From Planctomycetota bacterium (lineage in GTDB: Bacteria > Planctomycetota > B15-G4): a stretch of DNA of 64,000 nt. Position numbers and translations under genes: made by a program. The notes under the pieces were generated by a model, which was not told the DNA's origin, did no database searches, and worked only from the letters and a program-made list of their open reading frames with translations. Below are positions 40,673 to 49,306 of this stretch, in pieces; position 1 is the first letter of the stretch; the number at the start of each line of letters is the position of its first letter. Location: assembly GCA_020638905.1 (NCBI GenBank), contig JACKHP010000004.1:124001-188000 (forward strand), written 5' to 3'.

Positions 40673-41992
40673 ATGCTTCGGCTACGGTCGTTCATCACCG
40701 TGTCCACGTCCGCGCTGCTCCTCGCGAGCAGCCTCACCTCGTCCCTCGACGCGCAGGAGTTCGTCGCGAACCGGCTCTTCGTCGTGTCCGGCAACGATGC
40801 TCGCCTGTACGGCTACGGCGGCAACGAGCCCATCGTCGACGAGTTCGGCGAGGCGCACACGACGGGCGCGTTCGCCGTCGACGCCGGGCTGGGCTTCCTG
40901 CTCGGCGAGACCGCGTCCTCGGGCGAAGTCGCGTTCGCGCCCGACGGAACGCTCTACGTCACCGCCCTGCCCACGGCGAAGGTGCACGTGTTCGACACCC
41001 ACGGCAACCTCGTGCGTCAACTCGGCGAGGGCCTGACCAACTTCTTCCCCGTGAGCCTGGCCTTCGGACCCGACGGCGAGGTCTACGTCGGCAGCAGCGT
41101 CGGCGACGAACCGATCCACGTGTTCGACCACGATGGACAGCTCGTTCGCAAGTACGGCCCCGTCGGCGGCGTGAACATCACCGGCCTCGCGTTCGACCAG
41201 GGCTCGCACCTCTTCGCGTCGTGCCACCTCGTCGACGTCGTCAAGGAGCTCGACCCGAGCGGCAAGCTGGTGCGCAACATCGGCGTCGGCGTGCTGTCCG
41301 ACCCGCGCGGCCTGGCGTTCGGCCCCGACGGCCTGCTCTACGTGGCGTCGTCGGGCAGCGACCGTGTGATCGCCTTCGACCAGCACGGCGCGGTGGTCAA
41401 GCAGCTCGGCGTGGGCGTGCTCGACAAGCCCGTGGCGGTCACCTTCGGTCCCGACGGTCGCCTCTACGTCTCGTCGCACTCCAGCAACGCGGTCGTGCGC
41501 TTCGACACGCTCGACGAGTCGAGCGAGACGCTCTCGTTCGGCACCGGCGAGTTGCGCGGTCCCCTCGGACTCACGTTCGTCCCGACGCGCATCGCCACGA
41601 AGCTGCGCGGCCTGCTCGGCCAGGACGGCGTCCCGCTGGCGAACGAGCGCGAGACCGCGGTGCTGAGCATCCCGTCGAGCGGACCCCGGCTGATGATCGA
41701 GTTCGCCGACACGAGCGGCACGCTGACCGCGTCGTTCGGCTCGCCGTGGGCGGTCTTCCAGGGATTCCAGTCGTTCGACCAGACCGACGACACGATCCGC
41801 ATGGAGTACGGCGTGCAGATCGCGTCCGAGCCCAGCGTCGACGGCACGGCCTCGCTCGCGGCCGCGCTGCGCGGCCGCCTGCGCCCCGACGGTGTGTGGA
41901 TGGCCATGCGTGCGGTCGGCACGGTGCACCTGGCCACGCCGCAGACGATCTGGAACGCGCGCCTCACGAGCGGCCGCGTGCTGAACGACTGA
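40673..41992 (+). CDS. Secreted NHL-type beta-propeller protein
   Basis: 439 residues from ATG 40673; an in-frame ATG at 40604 overlaps the -10 box and is upstream of the predicted transcript start. Signal peptide about 1-27 (TSALLLASSLTSSLDAQ). At least five NHL/Vgb-like repeats follow (about 80-310), each with the form VAFAPDGTLYVTALPTAKVHVFD, in pieces such as LAFGPDGEVYVGSS, LAFDQGSHLFASCH, LAFGPDGLLYVASSGSDRV and VTFGPDGRLYVSSHSS. A beta-rich C-terminal domain (about 320-439) of unknown type completes the protein. Propellers of this type bind proteins or act as lyases; no catalytic residue can be identified. The strong promoter suggests high expression of an exported product. Confidence 0.83.
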   Translation: MLRLRSFITVSTSALLLASSLTSSLDAQEFVANRLFVVSGNDARLYGYGGNEPIVDEFGEAHTTGAFAVDAGLGFLLGETASSGEVAFAPDGTLYVTALPTAKVHVFDTHGNLVRQLGEGLTNFFPVSLAFGPDGEVYVGSSVGDEPIHVFDHDGQLVRKYGPVGGVNITGLAFDQGSHLFASCHLVDVVKELDPSGKLVRNIGVGVLSDPRGLAFGPDGLLYVASSGSDRVIAFDQHGAVVKQLGVGVLDKPVAVTFGPDGRLYVSSHSSNAVVRFDTLDESSETLSFGTGELRGPLGLTFVPTRIATKLRGLLGQDGVPLANERETAVLSIPSSGPRLMIEFADTSGTLTASFGSPWAVFQGFQSFDQTDDTIRMEYGVQIASEPSVDGTASLAAALRGRLRPDGVWMAMRAVGTVHLATPQTIWNARLTSGRVLND

Positions 41993-42040
41993 CGTCCGTC
42001 CGGCTCGGGCGACGCGCCCGCGCGCCGCCCGTCCGACCGC

Positions 42041-42073
42041 GGCCCCGCTCCCGCCACGCGCCGGAGCGGGGCC
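42041..42073. terminator. Strong hairpin between convergent NHL and oppF genes
   Basis: GGCCCCGCTCC (42041-42051) pairs perfectly with GGAGCGGGGCC (42063-42073) around an 11-base loop. It lies 49 bases after the NHL stop and about 115 bases after the oppF stop, so it can serve both strands. No T tract. Confidence 0.55.
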
Positions 42074-42103
42074 GCGTGCGTTCGGGGGCCGTGTGCGCTC
42101 GCG

Positions 42104-42119
42104 GGGATCGCACGATCCC
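42104..42119. terminator. Second hairpin between NHL and oppF genes
   Basis: GGGATCG-CA-CGATCCC, a perfect 7-bp stem with a 2-base spacer (thus also a near-perfect palindrome), 68 bases beyond the oppF stop. Either a companion terminator or a protein site. Confidence 0.35.
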
Positions 42120-42186
42120 GGGACGCGACGCGGTTCGCGACGCGGCCCGTGCGAGTGCGCGCGGCTCCCGACGTCGCCAGCCGCTC

Positions 42187-43185
42187 TCAGGCCTCGAGAT
42201 GGCAGCGGAAGGTGTGCCCCTCGCCCGCCTCGCGCAGCGGCGGGAACTCGTGGCGGCAGACGTCCATCACGGCCGGGCAACGCGTGTGGAAGGCGCAGCC
42301 GCTCGGCGGACGCAGCGGCGACGGCACGTCGCCCTGCAGCACGATGCGCTCGACCTTGCGCGTCGGGTCGGCGCGCGGCACCGCCGAGAGCAGCGCCTTG
42401 GTGTAGGGATGCCGCGGGTCGCCGAACAGGTCGTCGCGCGAGGCCTGCTCGACGATGCGTCCGAGGTACATGACGGCCACGCGGTGGCTGATGTGGCGCA
42501 CCACCGAGAGGTCGTGCGCCACGAACAGGTAGCTGAGCCCGAACTCGTCGGCCAGGTCCATGAGCAGGTTGATGATCTGGGCCTGGATCGAGACGTCGAG
42601 CGCCGAGACCGCCTCGTCGCAGACGATGAAGCGCGGACGCAGCGAGAGGGCGCGCGCGATGCCGATGCGCTGGCGCTGTCCACCCGAGAACTCGTGCGGG
42701 TAGCGGTTCACGTAGCTCGGGTCGAGGCGCACGCGCACGAGCAGCTCCTCGACGCGGTCTTCGAGCTCCCTGCGGCCGCTCACGAGACCGTGCACCTTGA
42801 GGCCCTCGCCCACGATGTCGGCCACCGACATGCGCGGGTTCAGCGAGGCGTACGGGTCCTGGAAGATGATCTGCATGTGGCGCCGCATGGCGCGCATGTC
42901 GCGCGACGAGGGCCGCACGCCGGGGGCGTAGACGGTCTCGCCGGCGAAGGTCACCTCGCCGGCGGTCGGCTCGATCAGGCGCAGGATGCTGCGTCCGGCG
43001 GTGGTCTTGCCGCAGCCCGACTCGCCCACCAGCCCGAGGGTCTCTCCCTCGCCCACGTCGAAGCTCACGTCGTCGACGGCCTTGACGTGTCCGACCACCG
43101 TCGAGAACACGCCCTTGCGCACGGGGAAGTGCTTCCTGAGCCCGCGCACCGAGAGCAGCGGCGCCTTCGCGTCGGAGGAGGTCAT
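42187..43185 (-). CDS. oppF: Oligopeptide ABC transporter ATP-binding protein OppF
   Basis: 332 residues; ATG 43185 overlaps the oppD stop (ATGA). Nucleotide-binding motifs: Walker A GESGCGKTTAG (about 48-58), Q-loop IIFQDPYASLNPRMSV, signature FSGGQRQRIGIARAL, Walker B FIVCDEAVSALDVSIQ and the H-loop VAHDL. The oligopeptide-transporter C-terminal extension follows, with cysteines in SGCAFHTRCP. It powers the OppB/OppC channel together with OppD. It is the distal gene of a five-gene operon oppA-B-C-D-F and ends at the convergent terminator region. Confidence 0.95.
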   Translation of the reverse strand: MTSSDAKAPLLSVRGLRKHFPVRKGVFSTVVGHVKAVDDVSFDVGEGETLGLVGESGCGKTTAGRSILRLIEPTAGEVTFAGETVYAPGVRPSSRDMRAMRRHMQIIFQDPYASLNPRMSVADIVGEGLKVHGLVSGRRELEDRVEELLVRVRLDPSYVNRYPHEFSGGQRQRIGIARALSLRPRFIVCDEAVSALDVSIQAQIINLLMDLADEFGLSYLFVAHDLSVVRHISHRVAVMYLGRIVEQASRDDLFGDPRHPYTKALLSAVPRADPTRKVERIVLQGDVPSPLRPPSGCAFHTRCPAVMDVCRHEFPPLREAGEGHTFRCHLEA

Positions 43186-44231
43186 GCGTCGCTCCTCGCG
43201 CCGTGCGCGGCGGCGAGCTCGTCGTCGGTCATGGGGTGATGGCACGCCAGGTCGTGCCCCGGGGCGTGAGCGACCAGCTCGGGTTCGCTGCGCGTGCACA
43301 GCTCGGACGCCTTCGCGCAACGCGTGTGGAACTTGCAGCCCGTCGGGAAGCGCAGCGGGTTGGGCACCGTCCCCGGGATCTCGCGCAGCCGCTCGCTGCC
43401 GGCGGCGTGCATCTCGGGCAACGACTGGAACAGGCCGAACGTGTACGGGTGACGCGGCCGGGCGAAGAGCGTGCGCACGTCGGCGTACTCGACCACCTTG
43501 CCGGCGTACATCACGGCGACGTGGTCGCTCATCTCGGCCACCACGCCCAGGTCGTGCGTGATGAGCAGGATCGACATCCCGAACTCGCGCTGCATCTCGC
43601 GCAGCAGGTCGAGGATCTGCGCCTGGATCGTCACGTCGAGCGCCGTGGTCGGCTCGTCGGCGATCAGCAGCAGCGGGTCGCAGGCCAGCGCCATGGCGAT
43701 CATCACGCGCTGCTTCATGCCTCCCGACATCTGGTGCGGGTACTCGTCGACGCGAGCCTCCGGCGACGGGATGCCGACCTTGGCCAGCATGCCGACGGCG
43801 TATTCGCGCGCCTTCTCGCGCGTCATGCCGCGGTGCAGCATGACGGCCTCCATGATCTGGTCGCCCACGGTGTAGACCGGGTTGAGCGACGTCATGGGCT
43901 CCTGGAAGATCATCGCGACGTCGTTGCCGCGCACCTTGCGCAGCTCGGACTCGGGCAGCTTCAGCAGGTCGCGGCCCTCGAAGACGATGCGTCCCGCCGC
44001 GTAGCGCCCGGGCGGGCGCGGGATGAGCTGCAGGATGCTCATCGCGGTGACGCTCTTGCCGCAGCCCGACTCGCCCACGACCCCCAGCGTCTCGCCGCGC
44101 TCGACGCGCAGGCTCACGCCCTCGATCGCCTTGACGAGCCCCTCCTCGGTGTCGAACCAGGTGCTCAGCCCGTCGATCTCGAGCAGCAGCTCGCCCCTGC
44201 GGGCGTTCGTGCGGACCTCGTGCCCGGCCAT
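43182..44231 (-). CDS. oppD: Oligopeptide ABC transporter ATP-binding protein OppD
   Basis: 349 residues from ATG 44231, 4 bases after the oppC stop. Walker A GESGCGKSVTA, Q-loop MIFQEPMTSLNPVYTV, signature MSGGMKQRVMIAMAL, Walker B LLIADEPTTALDVT and H-loop LLITHDLG are all intact. The C-terminal oligopeptide extension has FPTGCKFHTRCAKASELC, whose cysteines match the iron-sulfur or structural motif of OppD/DppD. It works as a heterodimer with OppF. It may also energise the ATPase-less permease pair at 38.6-40.5 kb. Confidence 0.95.
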   Translation of the reverse strand: MAGHEVRTNARRGELLLEIDGLSTWFDTEEGLVKAIEGVSLRVERGETLGVVGESGCGKSVTAMSILQLIPRPPGRYAAGRIVFEGRDLLKLPESELRKVRGNDVAMIFQEPMTSLNPVYTVGDQIMEAVMLHRGMTREKAREYAVGMLAKVGIPSPEARVDEYPHQMSGGMKQRVMIAMALACDPLLLIADEPTTALDVTIQAQILDLLREMQREFGMSILLITHDLGVVAEMSDHVAVMYAGKVVEYADVRTLFARPRHPYTFGLFQSLPEMHAAGSERLREIPGTVPNPLRFPTGCKFHTRCAKASELCTRSEPELVAHAPGHDLACHHPMTDDELAAAHGARSDA

Positions 44232-44235
44232 GCGC

Positions 44236-46023
44236 TCAGGCCTCCTTGAGCCGCGGGTCGAGGGCGTCGCGCACGCCCTCGCCGAAGAGGTTGTAGAGCA
44301 CCACGGTCAGGAAGATGAACAGGCCCGGGAAGACCTGGATCCACCAGTGCTCGACCGAGCTGCTCTCGATCAGCAGCGAGCCCCAGCTCGGGACCGGCAG
44401 CTTCACGCCGAAGCCGAGGAACGAGAGCGCCGACTCGGTCAGGATGCCGGAAGCAACCGAGAAGGTGGCCGAGACGAGCACCGGGCCGAGCGCGTTCGGC
44501 AGCACGTGCCGGAAGATGGTGCGCATGCTCGACGCGCCGAGCGCCTCGCTGGCGACGACGAAGTCCTGCTCGCGCAGGCGGATGAACTCGCCGCGCACGA
44601 GGCGCGCCACGCCCGTCCAGCGGAACAGGCCGATGGCGAGCATGATGTAGAGGATGCCCTGACCGACGAACGCGACCACGATCAGGATCAGGAAGAAGAC
44701 CGGGAAGCACTGAAAGACCTCGATCACGCGGCTGATCACGAGGTCGACCCAGCCGCCGAAGAAGCCCGCGAGCGATCCCAGGACGGTGCCGATGAGCACG
44801 AGGATGAGCGTCGAGACGAGACCCACCGAGAGGCTCACGCGCGCGCCCCAGATCATGCGCGAAAGGATGTCGCGGCCCAGGCTGTCCGTGCCCAGCGGGT
44901 GCCGCCAAGCCGCGTTGCGCTCGGGCTCCGCGTGGCGCACGTCGACGACCTCGCCGCGGATCGCCATGCCGGTCATCTCGTCGACGCGGGCCGAGCGCGC
45001 GCCCGTCTCGTAGTAGCCGTCCTCGGAGATGCGCGACGACGGGGCCCAGGTCGGCGGACGGAAGATCTCGGTCAGGTTCTGCTCGGCCATGCCGAACGCC
45101 ACGGGCGGGAACACGGCGTCGGTGGCCGCCATGGCTCCGCTGGCGAGGCCGGCCTTGTACCCCGACGAGAGCAGCCCGTCGCCGCCCGCCTGCTCGGACG
45201 CCAGCGGCACCGCGAGCAGCGGCAGCAGCGCCATGGCCGCGAGCTTCGGGCGCCGAGCACGACGGATGCGATCCCTGCGTCCGCCGAGGAACACGCGATT
45301 CACGAGCGTGTTCCAGAGCGGGAAGCTCAGCACGAGCGCCCACAGGGCCATGAAGTAGAGCTCGGCCCCGGTGATCGACTGCAGCGCCGGGAACTCGCGG
45401 AAAGGGACGAGCACGACGCCCTCGGTCCCGCCCTCCTTCGCGACGTCGCACTCGCTGCGCGCACGCTGTGCCAGCGCCTCGACGGACGCCGCCCGCGCCT
45501 CGACCCCGGCCAGGTCGTCGGACAGGCTCAGCGCGACGACCTCGTCGGCCGCCTCCGAGAGCTCGTCGAGCGGCCCCCGATCGGACGGCGCGAGCTGCTT
45601 GCGCATCGCGTCGAGGCGCAGCGCGAGCGCCTGCCGCTCGGTGGCCAGCTCGTCGTCGAAGGTGCGCACGCGCTGCTCGCGCTGGCGCAGCCACTCGTCG
45701 CGCTCCTTGCCCGACAGCGCGGCGCCGCGCGCCTCCTCGGCGGCGAGCGTGGCGTCGAACGCGGCCTCGCCGCCCTTGGCCGTGGCGAGCAGTCCCGCGG
45801 TGACCGGCAGCAGCTCGCGGCGCGCCTTCTTGTACGCGGTGGCGTCGGTTCCCTCGAACAGGAACGGCCGGTCGTTGGCGAGCAGAGGCGCGTAGATCGC
45901 CACCGCGTACAGCAGCACGAGCAGCCCGAGCGCGATCATCGCCGACGGACGGCGCCGGACCTGGCCCAGGACGATGTCCCAGTAGTCCTTGCTGTAGACC
46001 TTGCCCCGCGCTTCGTCAGTCAT
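44236..46023 (-). CDS. oppC: Oligopeptide ABC transporter permease OppC with large insertion
   Basis: 595 residues, about twice the normal 280-300 for OppC. TM1 (about 28-48, MIALGLLVLLYAVAIYAPLL) is normal. It is followed by ~175 charged, heptad-like residues (about 55-220, rich in Ala/Glu/Arg, for example RTFDDELATERQALALRLDAM), two extra membrane segments (about 226-247 and 268-283), and a second hydrophilic loop. The canonical OppC core starts at about residue 360 (HPLGTDSLGRDILSRM), with the EAA loop EALGASSMRTIFRHVLPNALG. The core keeps all features needed for ATPase coupling. The insert probably forms a periplasmic coiled coil. Overlaps oppB by 8 bases. Confidence 0.9.
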   Translation of the reverse strand: MTDEARGKVYSKDYWDIVLGQVRRRPSAMIALGLLVLLYAVAIYAPLLANDRPFLFEGTDATAYKKARRELLPVTAGLLATAKGGEAAFDATLAAEEARGAALSGKERDEWLRQREQRVRTFDDELATERQALALRLDAMRKQLAPSDRGPLDELSEAADEVVALSLSDDLAGVEARAASVEALAQRARSECDVAKEGGTEGVVLVPFREFPALQSITGAELYFMALWALVLSFPLWNTLVNRVFLGGRRDRIRRARRPKLAAMALLPLLAVPLASEQAGGDGLLSSGYKAGLASGAMAATDAVFPPVAFGMAEQNLTEIFRPPTWAPSSRISEDGYYETGARSARVDEMTGMAIRGEVVDVRHAEPERNAAWRHPLGTDSLGRDILSRMIWGARVSLSVGLVSTLILVLIGTVLGSLAGFFGGWVDLVISRVIEVFQCFPVFFLILIVVAFVGQGILYIMLAIGLFRWTGVARLVRGEFIRLREQDFVVASEALGASSMRTIFRHVLPNALGPVLVSATFSVASGILTESALSFLGFGVKLPVPSWGSLLIESSSVEHWWIQVFPGLFIFLTVVLYNLFGEGVRDALDPRLKEA

Positions 46024-47023
46024 ACTTGATGCGCGGGTCGACCACGGCGTAGAGGATGTCCGAGATCAGGAAGCCCAGCAGCGTCATGAACGACGTCACC
46101 GTGACGGTGGCCATGATCACCGGGTAGTCGCGCTTGAGCAGCGCCTCGTAGGCGTAGAGTCCCATGCCCTGGACGTTGAAGACCTTCTCGACGATCACCG
46201 AGCCGCCGATCAGGATCGGCAGGATCTGCGCGAAGATCGTCACCACGGGGATGAGCGAGTTGCGCATGGCGTGCTTGAACACGACGACCTTCTCGGAGAG
46301 CCCCTTGGCGCGCGCCGTGCGGATGTAGTCCTGGCGCACGACCTCGAGCATGCCGGTGCGCATCTGGCGCGAGAGGTACGCCAGCCCCGCGTAGGTCAGC
46401 ACGGTGACCGGCAGGATGCCGTGCAGGATCGTGTCCCAGGCGTACTGCCAGGTGCCGAACTGGTCGGCGTCCTGGTCGTGCAGCCCCACCACCGGCAGCC
46501 AGCCCAGCGACGACTGGCCGAACAGGATGATGAGCATCAGCCCGGCCCAGAACGTGGGCAGCGAGTAGAGCACGAACAGCCCGAAGGTCGTGATCTTGTC
46601 GATCAGCGACCCGCGCTTGACCGCCGACAGCATGCCCAACGGCAGCGCGATGAGGTAGCTCAGCAGCACCGAGACGATCGAGAGCGGTACCGTGACCTGC
46701 AGGCGCCGCCACAGCTCGTCGGCGACCTGCACGTTGGGCCGGAAGAACTCGGTGCCGAAGTCGAGCGTCACGAGGTGCTCGACCCAGTTCACGTACTGGA
46801 CACCGAGCGGCTCGTCGAGCTTGTAGCGCTTGCGGAACTTCTCGTAGGCCGACTCGACGTCGGCCGTGGCCGAGCTGCCGCTGCCCATGCCGCCGGCCTC
46901 GCCCTGGGTCTTGAGCGCGGCCGGGTCGCCCGGCGCGAGCTGCATGACGCAGAACAGCAGCACCGTGATGCCGATCATCGTCGGCACCATCCACAGCAGG
47001 CGACGCAGGACGTAGCTCAGCAC
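46016..47023 (-). CDS. oppB: Oligopeptide ABC transporter permease OppB
   Basis: 335 residues from GTG 47023. TM1 LLWMVPTMIGITVLLFCVM and the N-terminal APGDPAA motif are typical of DppB/OppB. A Gly/Ser-rich loop (GGMGSGSSATADVE) precedes the YKLDEPLGVQYVNWVEH block. The cytoplasmic coupling loop is RTARAKGLSEKVVVFKHAMRN. Six transmembrane segments; the C-terminal end is VDPRIKYD. It lies between the binding protein (47058) and oppC in the operon. Confidence 0.93.
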   Translation of the reverse strand: MLSYVLRRLLWMVPTMIGITVLLFCVMQLAPGDPAALKTQGEAGGMGSGSSATADVESAYEKFRKRYKLDEPLGVQYVNWVEHLVTLDFGTEFFRPNVQVADELWRRLQVTVPLSIVSVLLSYLIALPLGMLSAVKRGSLIDKITTFGLFVLYSLPTFWAGLMLIILFGQSSLGWLPVVGLHDQDADQFGTWQYAWDTILHGILPVTVLTYAGLAYLSRQMRTGMLEVVRQDYIRTARAKGLSEKVVVFKHAMRNSLIPVVTIFAQILPILIGGSVIVEKVFNVQGMGLYAYEALLKRDYPVIMATVTVTSFMTLLGFLISDILYAVVDPRIKYD

Positions 47024-47057
47024 GCGCGGGAGATCCGGAGCGACGGGGCCGCGTGGG

Positions 47058-49118
47058 TCATCGGGTCGGCGCGGGACGGGTTCCGGGCGTGCCGGCCGCG
47101 TAGTACATGTCGCGCACGCGGAAGCCGGGCTCGTACTTGTAGAGCTTCACGCCGCGCAGCTTCTTGCTGAAGGCGAGCTTGCGCGGCACGGTCCAGCCGA
47201 AGAGGTAGGGCTGCAGGTCGTAGATGCGCGCGTAGAGCTGGTGCCAGATCTCGGCGCGCTTGGCGTCGTCCATCTCGCGGCGCCCGCGCTCGATGAGGTC
47301 GTCGCAGATCGCGTCCTGCAGGCCGTAGTGGTTGGACGAACGCTTCTCGAACGCGCCCTCGCTCCCGTGCCAGATCTGGAAGGGATCGCTCTCGGGATCG
47401 GGCAGCGTCCAGGCCATGTTCACCGCGTCGAAGTCGCGCGCGAGCAGGCGCTCGAGCAGCGTCGCCCACTCGATGGCCTGGATCTCGACCTTCACGCCGA
47501 TCTCGGCGTAGCTCGTCTGCAGGGCCTGCAGGAACTTCTCGGAGGCCTTGTTGCCGGACGGCATCAGGATCTCGATGACCAGGTCCTGGCCGTCCTTGTC
47601 GACGATGCCGTCGCCGTCGCGGTCGTACCAGCCGGCGTCGGTGAGCGCGTCCATCGCCGCATCGGGGTCGTAGGCCAGCGGCACGATCTCGTGGTTGTAC
47701 GCCGGCCCGAAGAAGTTCGTGCTGCACAGGCTCCACAGCGCGTAGCCGCGGTAGTTCGTCGCAATCCAGTTGGGGACGTCGAAGGCCTGGGCCAGCGCCC
47801 TGCGCACGCGCACGTCGGCGAACTGCTTGCGGTAGCCGTTCCAGCTCGTGTAGCCGAGGTTGCCGACGTACGTGAAGGCCTTGTAGCAGCGGCTCGTGAA
47901 GTTCTCCTGCTGCGTGAGCTCGCCGAAGAAGTCCTCGGACTTGACGCGGTAGAAGACGTCGAGCTCGTCGTTGATGAGCGCCTGGAAGGCCGCGTTGTCG
48001 TCGGTGATCGTGCGCCACCAGATCTCGTCGAACCAGCCCGCCTCGGCCGGGTCCTTCTTCCAGTAGCCGTCGAACTTCTCGGTCTTGATCGTCTGGCCCT
48101 GGATCCACTCCTTGACCTTGTAGGGACCGAGGCCGACCCAGGCGATGTTGTGCGGGTTGTCGTTGACGTACGAACCCTGCTTCACGGCATCGGCGCCGGC
48201 GTCGTAGTCGGGGTTCTCGGGATCGTGCAGGTCGTACAGGTGCCGCGGCAGGATGGTGAACTCGAGCCCGAAGTTGCTCTTGGTGCCGAAGAACTGCTCC
48301 TTGCGGAAGAAGCGCACCGTGTGCTCGTCGATCTTCTCGCTCGTGAACACGTCGTAGTTGAAGCGGTGCTCGTCGCAGTCGACGTTCGGGTTCTTGTAGT
48401 TCTCCATCGAGAACACCACGTCGTCGGCGGTGAACGGGTGCCCGTCGTGCCAGACCGCGTCGCGCAGGTCGAAGGTCCACACGGTGGCACGCTCGAGGCG
48501 CTCGACGCGGCTCTTGGGGACGACCGTGCGCTCGATCGGGTTGTGCTTGCTGCCGGACGTGACGACGTAGCTGTCGCCCTCGTCGTCGACCTTGCCGAAC
48601 ACGATGTTCGAGCGCGTCGCCGGGTCGCCGTCGGTGAGGAAGAGCTGGTCCTCGACCGTGTAGTCGGTGGCCAGGTCGGGCTCGTACTCCCACGTGGCGG
48701 GATCGAACTGCAGCAGCCCGGCGTGGACGTCGTAGTAGATCCAGCGGATGGAGGCCGAGTTGTCGACCTGGAAGTTCAGGCTCGGCGGCTCGGACGCGAG
48801 GTGCACCACGACGCGTCCGCCGAGGGCCGGTTCGACGGGCGTCTTGCCGTCGGGGTTGAAGACGTCGACGGGCGGCTCCCCGGGGACCAGGTCGGCCTCG
48901 GTCACGCCGGCCGCCCGCATCGCGGGCGTGATCTCGAACGGCACGTCCGCCGGGGCCGCGGCGGGCTGCGCGACGACCGGCGCCTCGCGCGCACCCGAGG
49001 GCCCTGCGGCCGACGCCCGCGGCGCGGCCCCGAGGATCGCGTAGCCCGCGAGCGAGAGGGCGATCAGGAGGGCGCTGCCCGACCTGCGGTCGGGCCCGGC
49101 GCTGGGCGACGTCGTCAT
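47058..49118 (-). CDS. oppA: Oligopeptide ABC transporter substrate-binding protein (OppA-like)
   Basis: 686 residues from ATG 49118, which has GAGGAAA 3-9 bases upstream; GTG 49133 is less likely. Signal peptide with a long N-region (about 1-38, ALLIALSLAGYAILGAAPRASA), then an Ala/Pro-rich linker (about 39-65). The family 5 binding fold runs from about 95: VHLASEPPSLNF, ATDYTVEDQLF, TVWTFDLRDAVWHDGHPFTADDV (in pieces), VRRALAQAFDVPNWI and DRDGDGIVDKDGQ. The last is a calcium-binding-like DxDxDG loop not usual in OppA. The protein is longer than E. coli OppA (~540) because of inserts in the first lobe. First gene of the opp operon, behind the promoter at 49196. Confidence 0.92.
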   Translation of the reverse strand: MTTSPSAGPDRRSGSALLIALSLAGYAILGAAPRASAAGPSGAREAPVVAQPAAAPADVPFEITPAMRAAGVTEADLVPGEPPVDVFNPDGKTPVEPALGGRVVVHLASEPPSLNFQVDNSASIRWIYYDVHAGLLQFDPATWEYEPDLATDYTVEDQLFLTDGDPATRSNIVFGKVDDEGDSYVVTSGSKHNPIERTVVPKSRVERLERATVWTFDLRDAVWHDGHPFTADDVVFSMENYKNPNVDCDEHRFNYDVFTSEKIDEHTVRFFRKEQFFGTKSNFGLEFTILPRHLYDLHDPENPDYDAGADAVKQGSYVNDNPHNIAWVGLGPYKVKEWIQGQTIKTEKFDGYWKKDPAEAGWFDEIWWRTITDDNAAFQALINDELDVFYRVKSEDFFGELTQQENFTSRCYKAFTYVGNLGYTSWNGYRKQFADVRVRRALAQAFDVPNWIATNYRGYALWSLCSTNFFGPAYNHEIVPLAYDPDAAMDALTDAGWYDRDGDGIVDKDGQDLVIEILMPSGNKASEKFLQALQTSYAEIGVKVEIQAIEWATLLERLLARDFDAVNMAWTLPDPESDPFQIWHGSEGAFEKRSSNHYGLQDAICDDLIERGRREMDDAKRAEIWHQLYARIYDLQPYLFGWTVPRKLAFSKKLRGVKLYKYEPGFRVRDMYYAAGTPGTRPAPTR

Positions 49119-49151
49119 GGGTTTCCTCGCCACGGGAGGGGGAGCGTGGAG

Positions 49152-49179
49152 GGTCTACGGAAGTGCCCGATCGTAGACC
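49152..49179. promoter_or_regulatory. Inverted repeat in the opp leader (candidate operator)
   Basis: GGTCTACG (49152-49159), a 12-base spacer and CGTAGACC (49172-49179): a perfect 8-bp inverted repeat with a half-site spacing of two helical turns. It begins about 10 bases downstream of the predicted transcription start and upstream of oppA, a position expected for a repressor site. Confidence 0.4.
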
Positions 49180-49195
49180 ATCGGGGAGGACCGGC

Positions 49196-49224
49196 AACCT
49201 AGTCGCCGGAACCCCGTACGTCAA
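49196..49224 (-). promoter_or_regulatory. Candidate promoter of the opp operon
   Basis: On the minus strand TTGACG (49219-49224, 5 of 6), a 17-base spacer and TAGGTT (49196-49201, 3 of 6). Predicted start near 49189, about 70 bases before the oppA ATG. A good -35 and weak -10 would suit a regulated promoter. Confidence 0.45.
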
Positions 49225-49235
49225 CGGACATCCGT

Positions 49236-49251
49236 GCGCAAGGCCTTGCGC
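49236..49251. promoter_or_regulatory. 16-bp perfect palindrome upstream of the opp promoter
   Basis: GCGCAAGGCCTTGCGC is fully self-complementary and lies 12 bases upstream of the -35 box at 49219. The position suits an activator or repressor dimer. It could also be a terminator-type hairpin for the gene ending at 49307. Confidence 0.4.
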
Positions 49252-49306
49252 GGAAAGGGCTTGACGTGACTCGGCCAGTTCGTCGGGATCAGCCGCCGCC
49301 GTCTCG

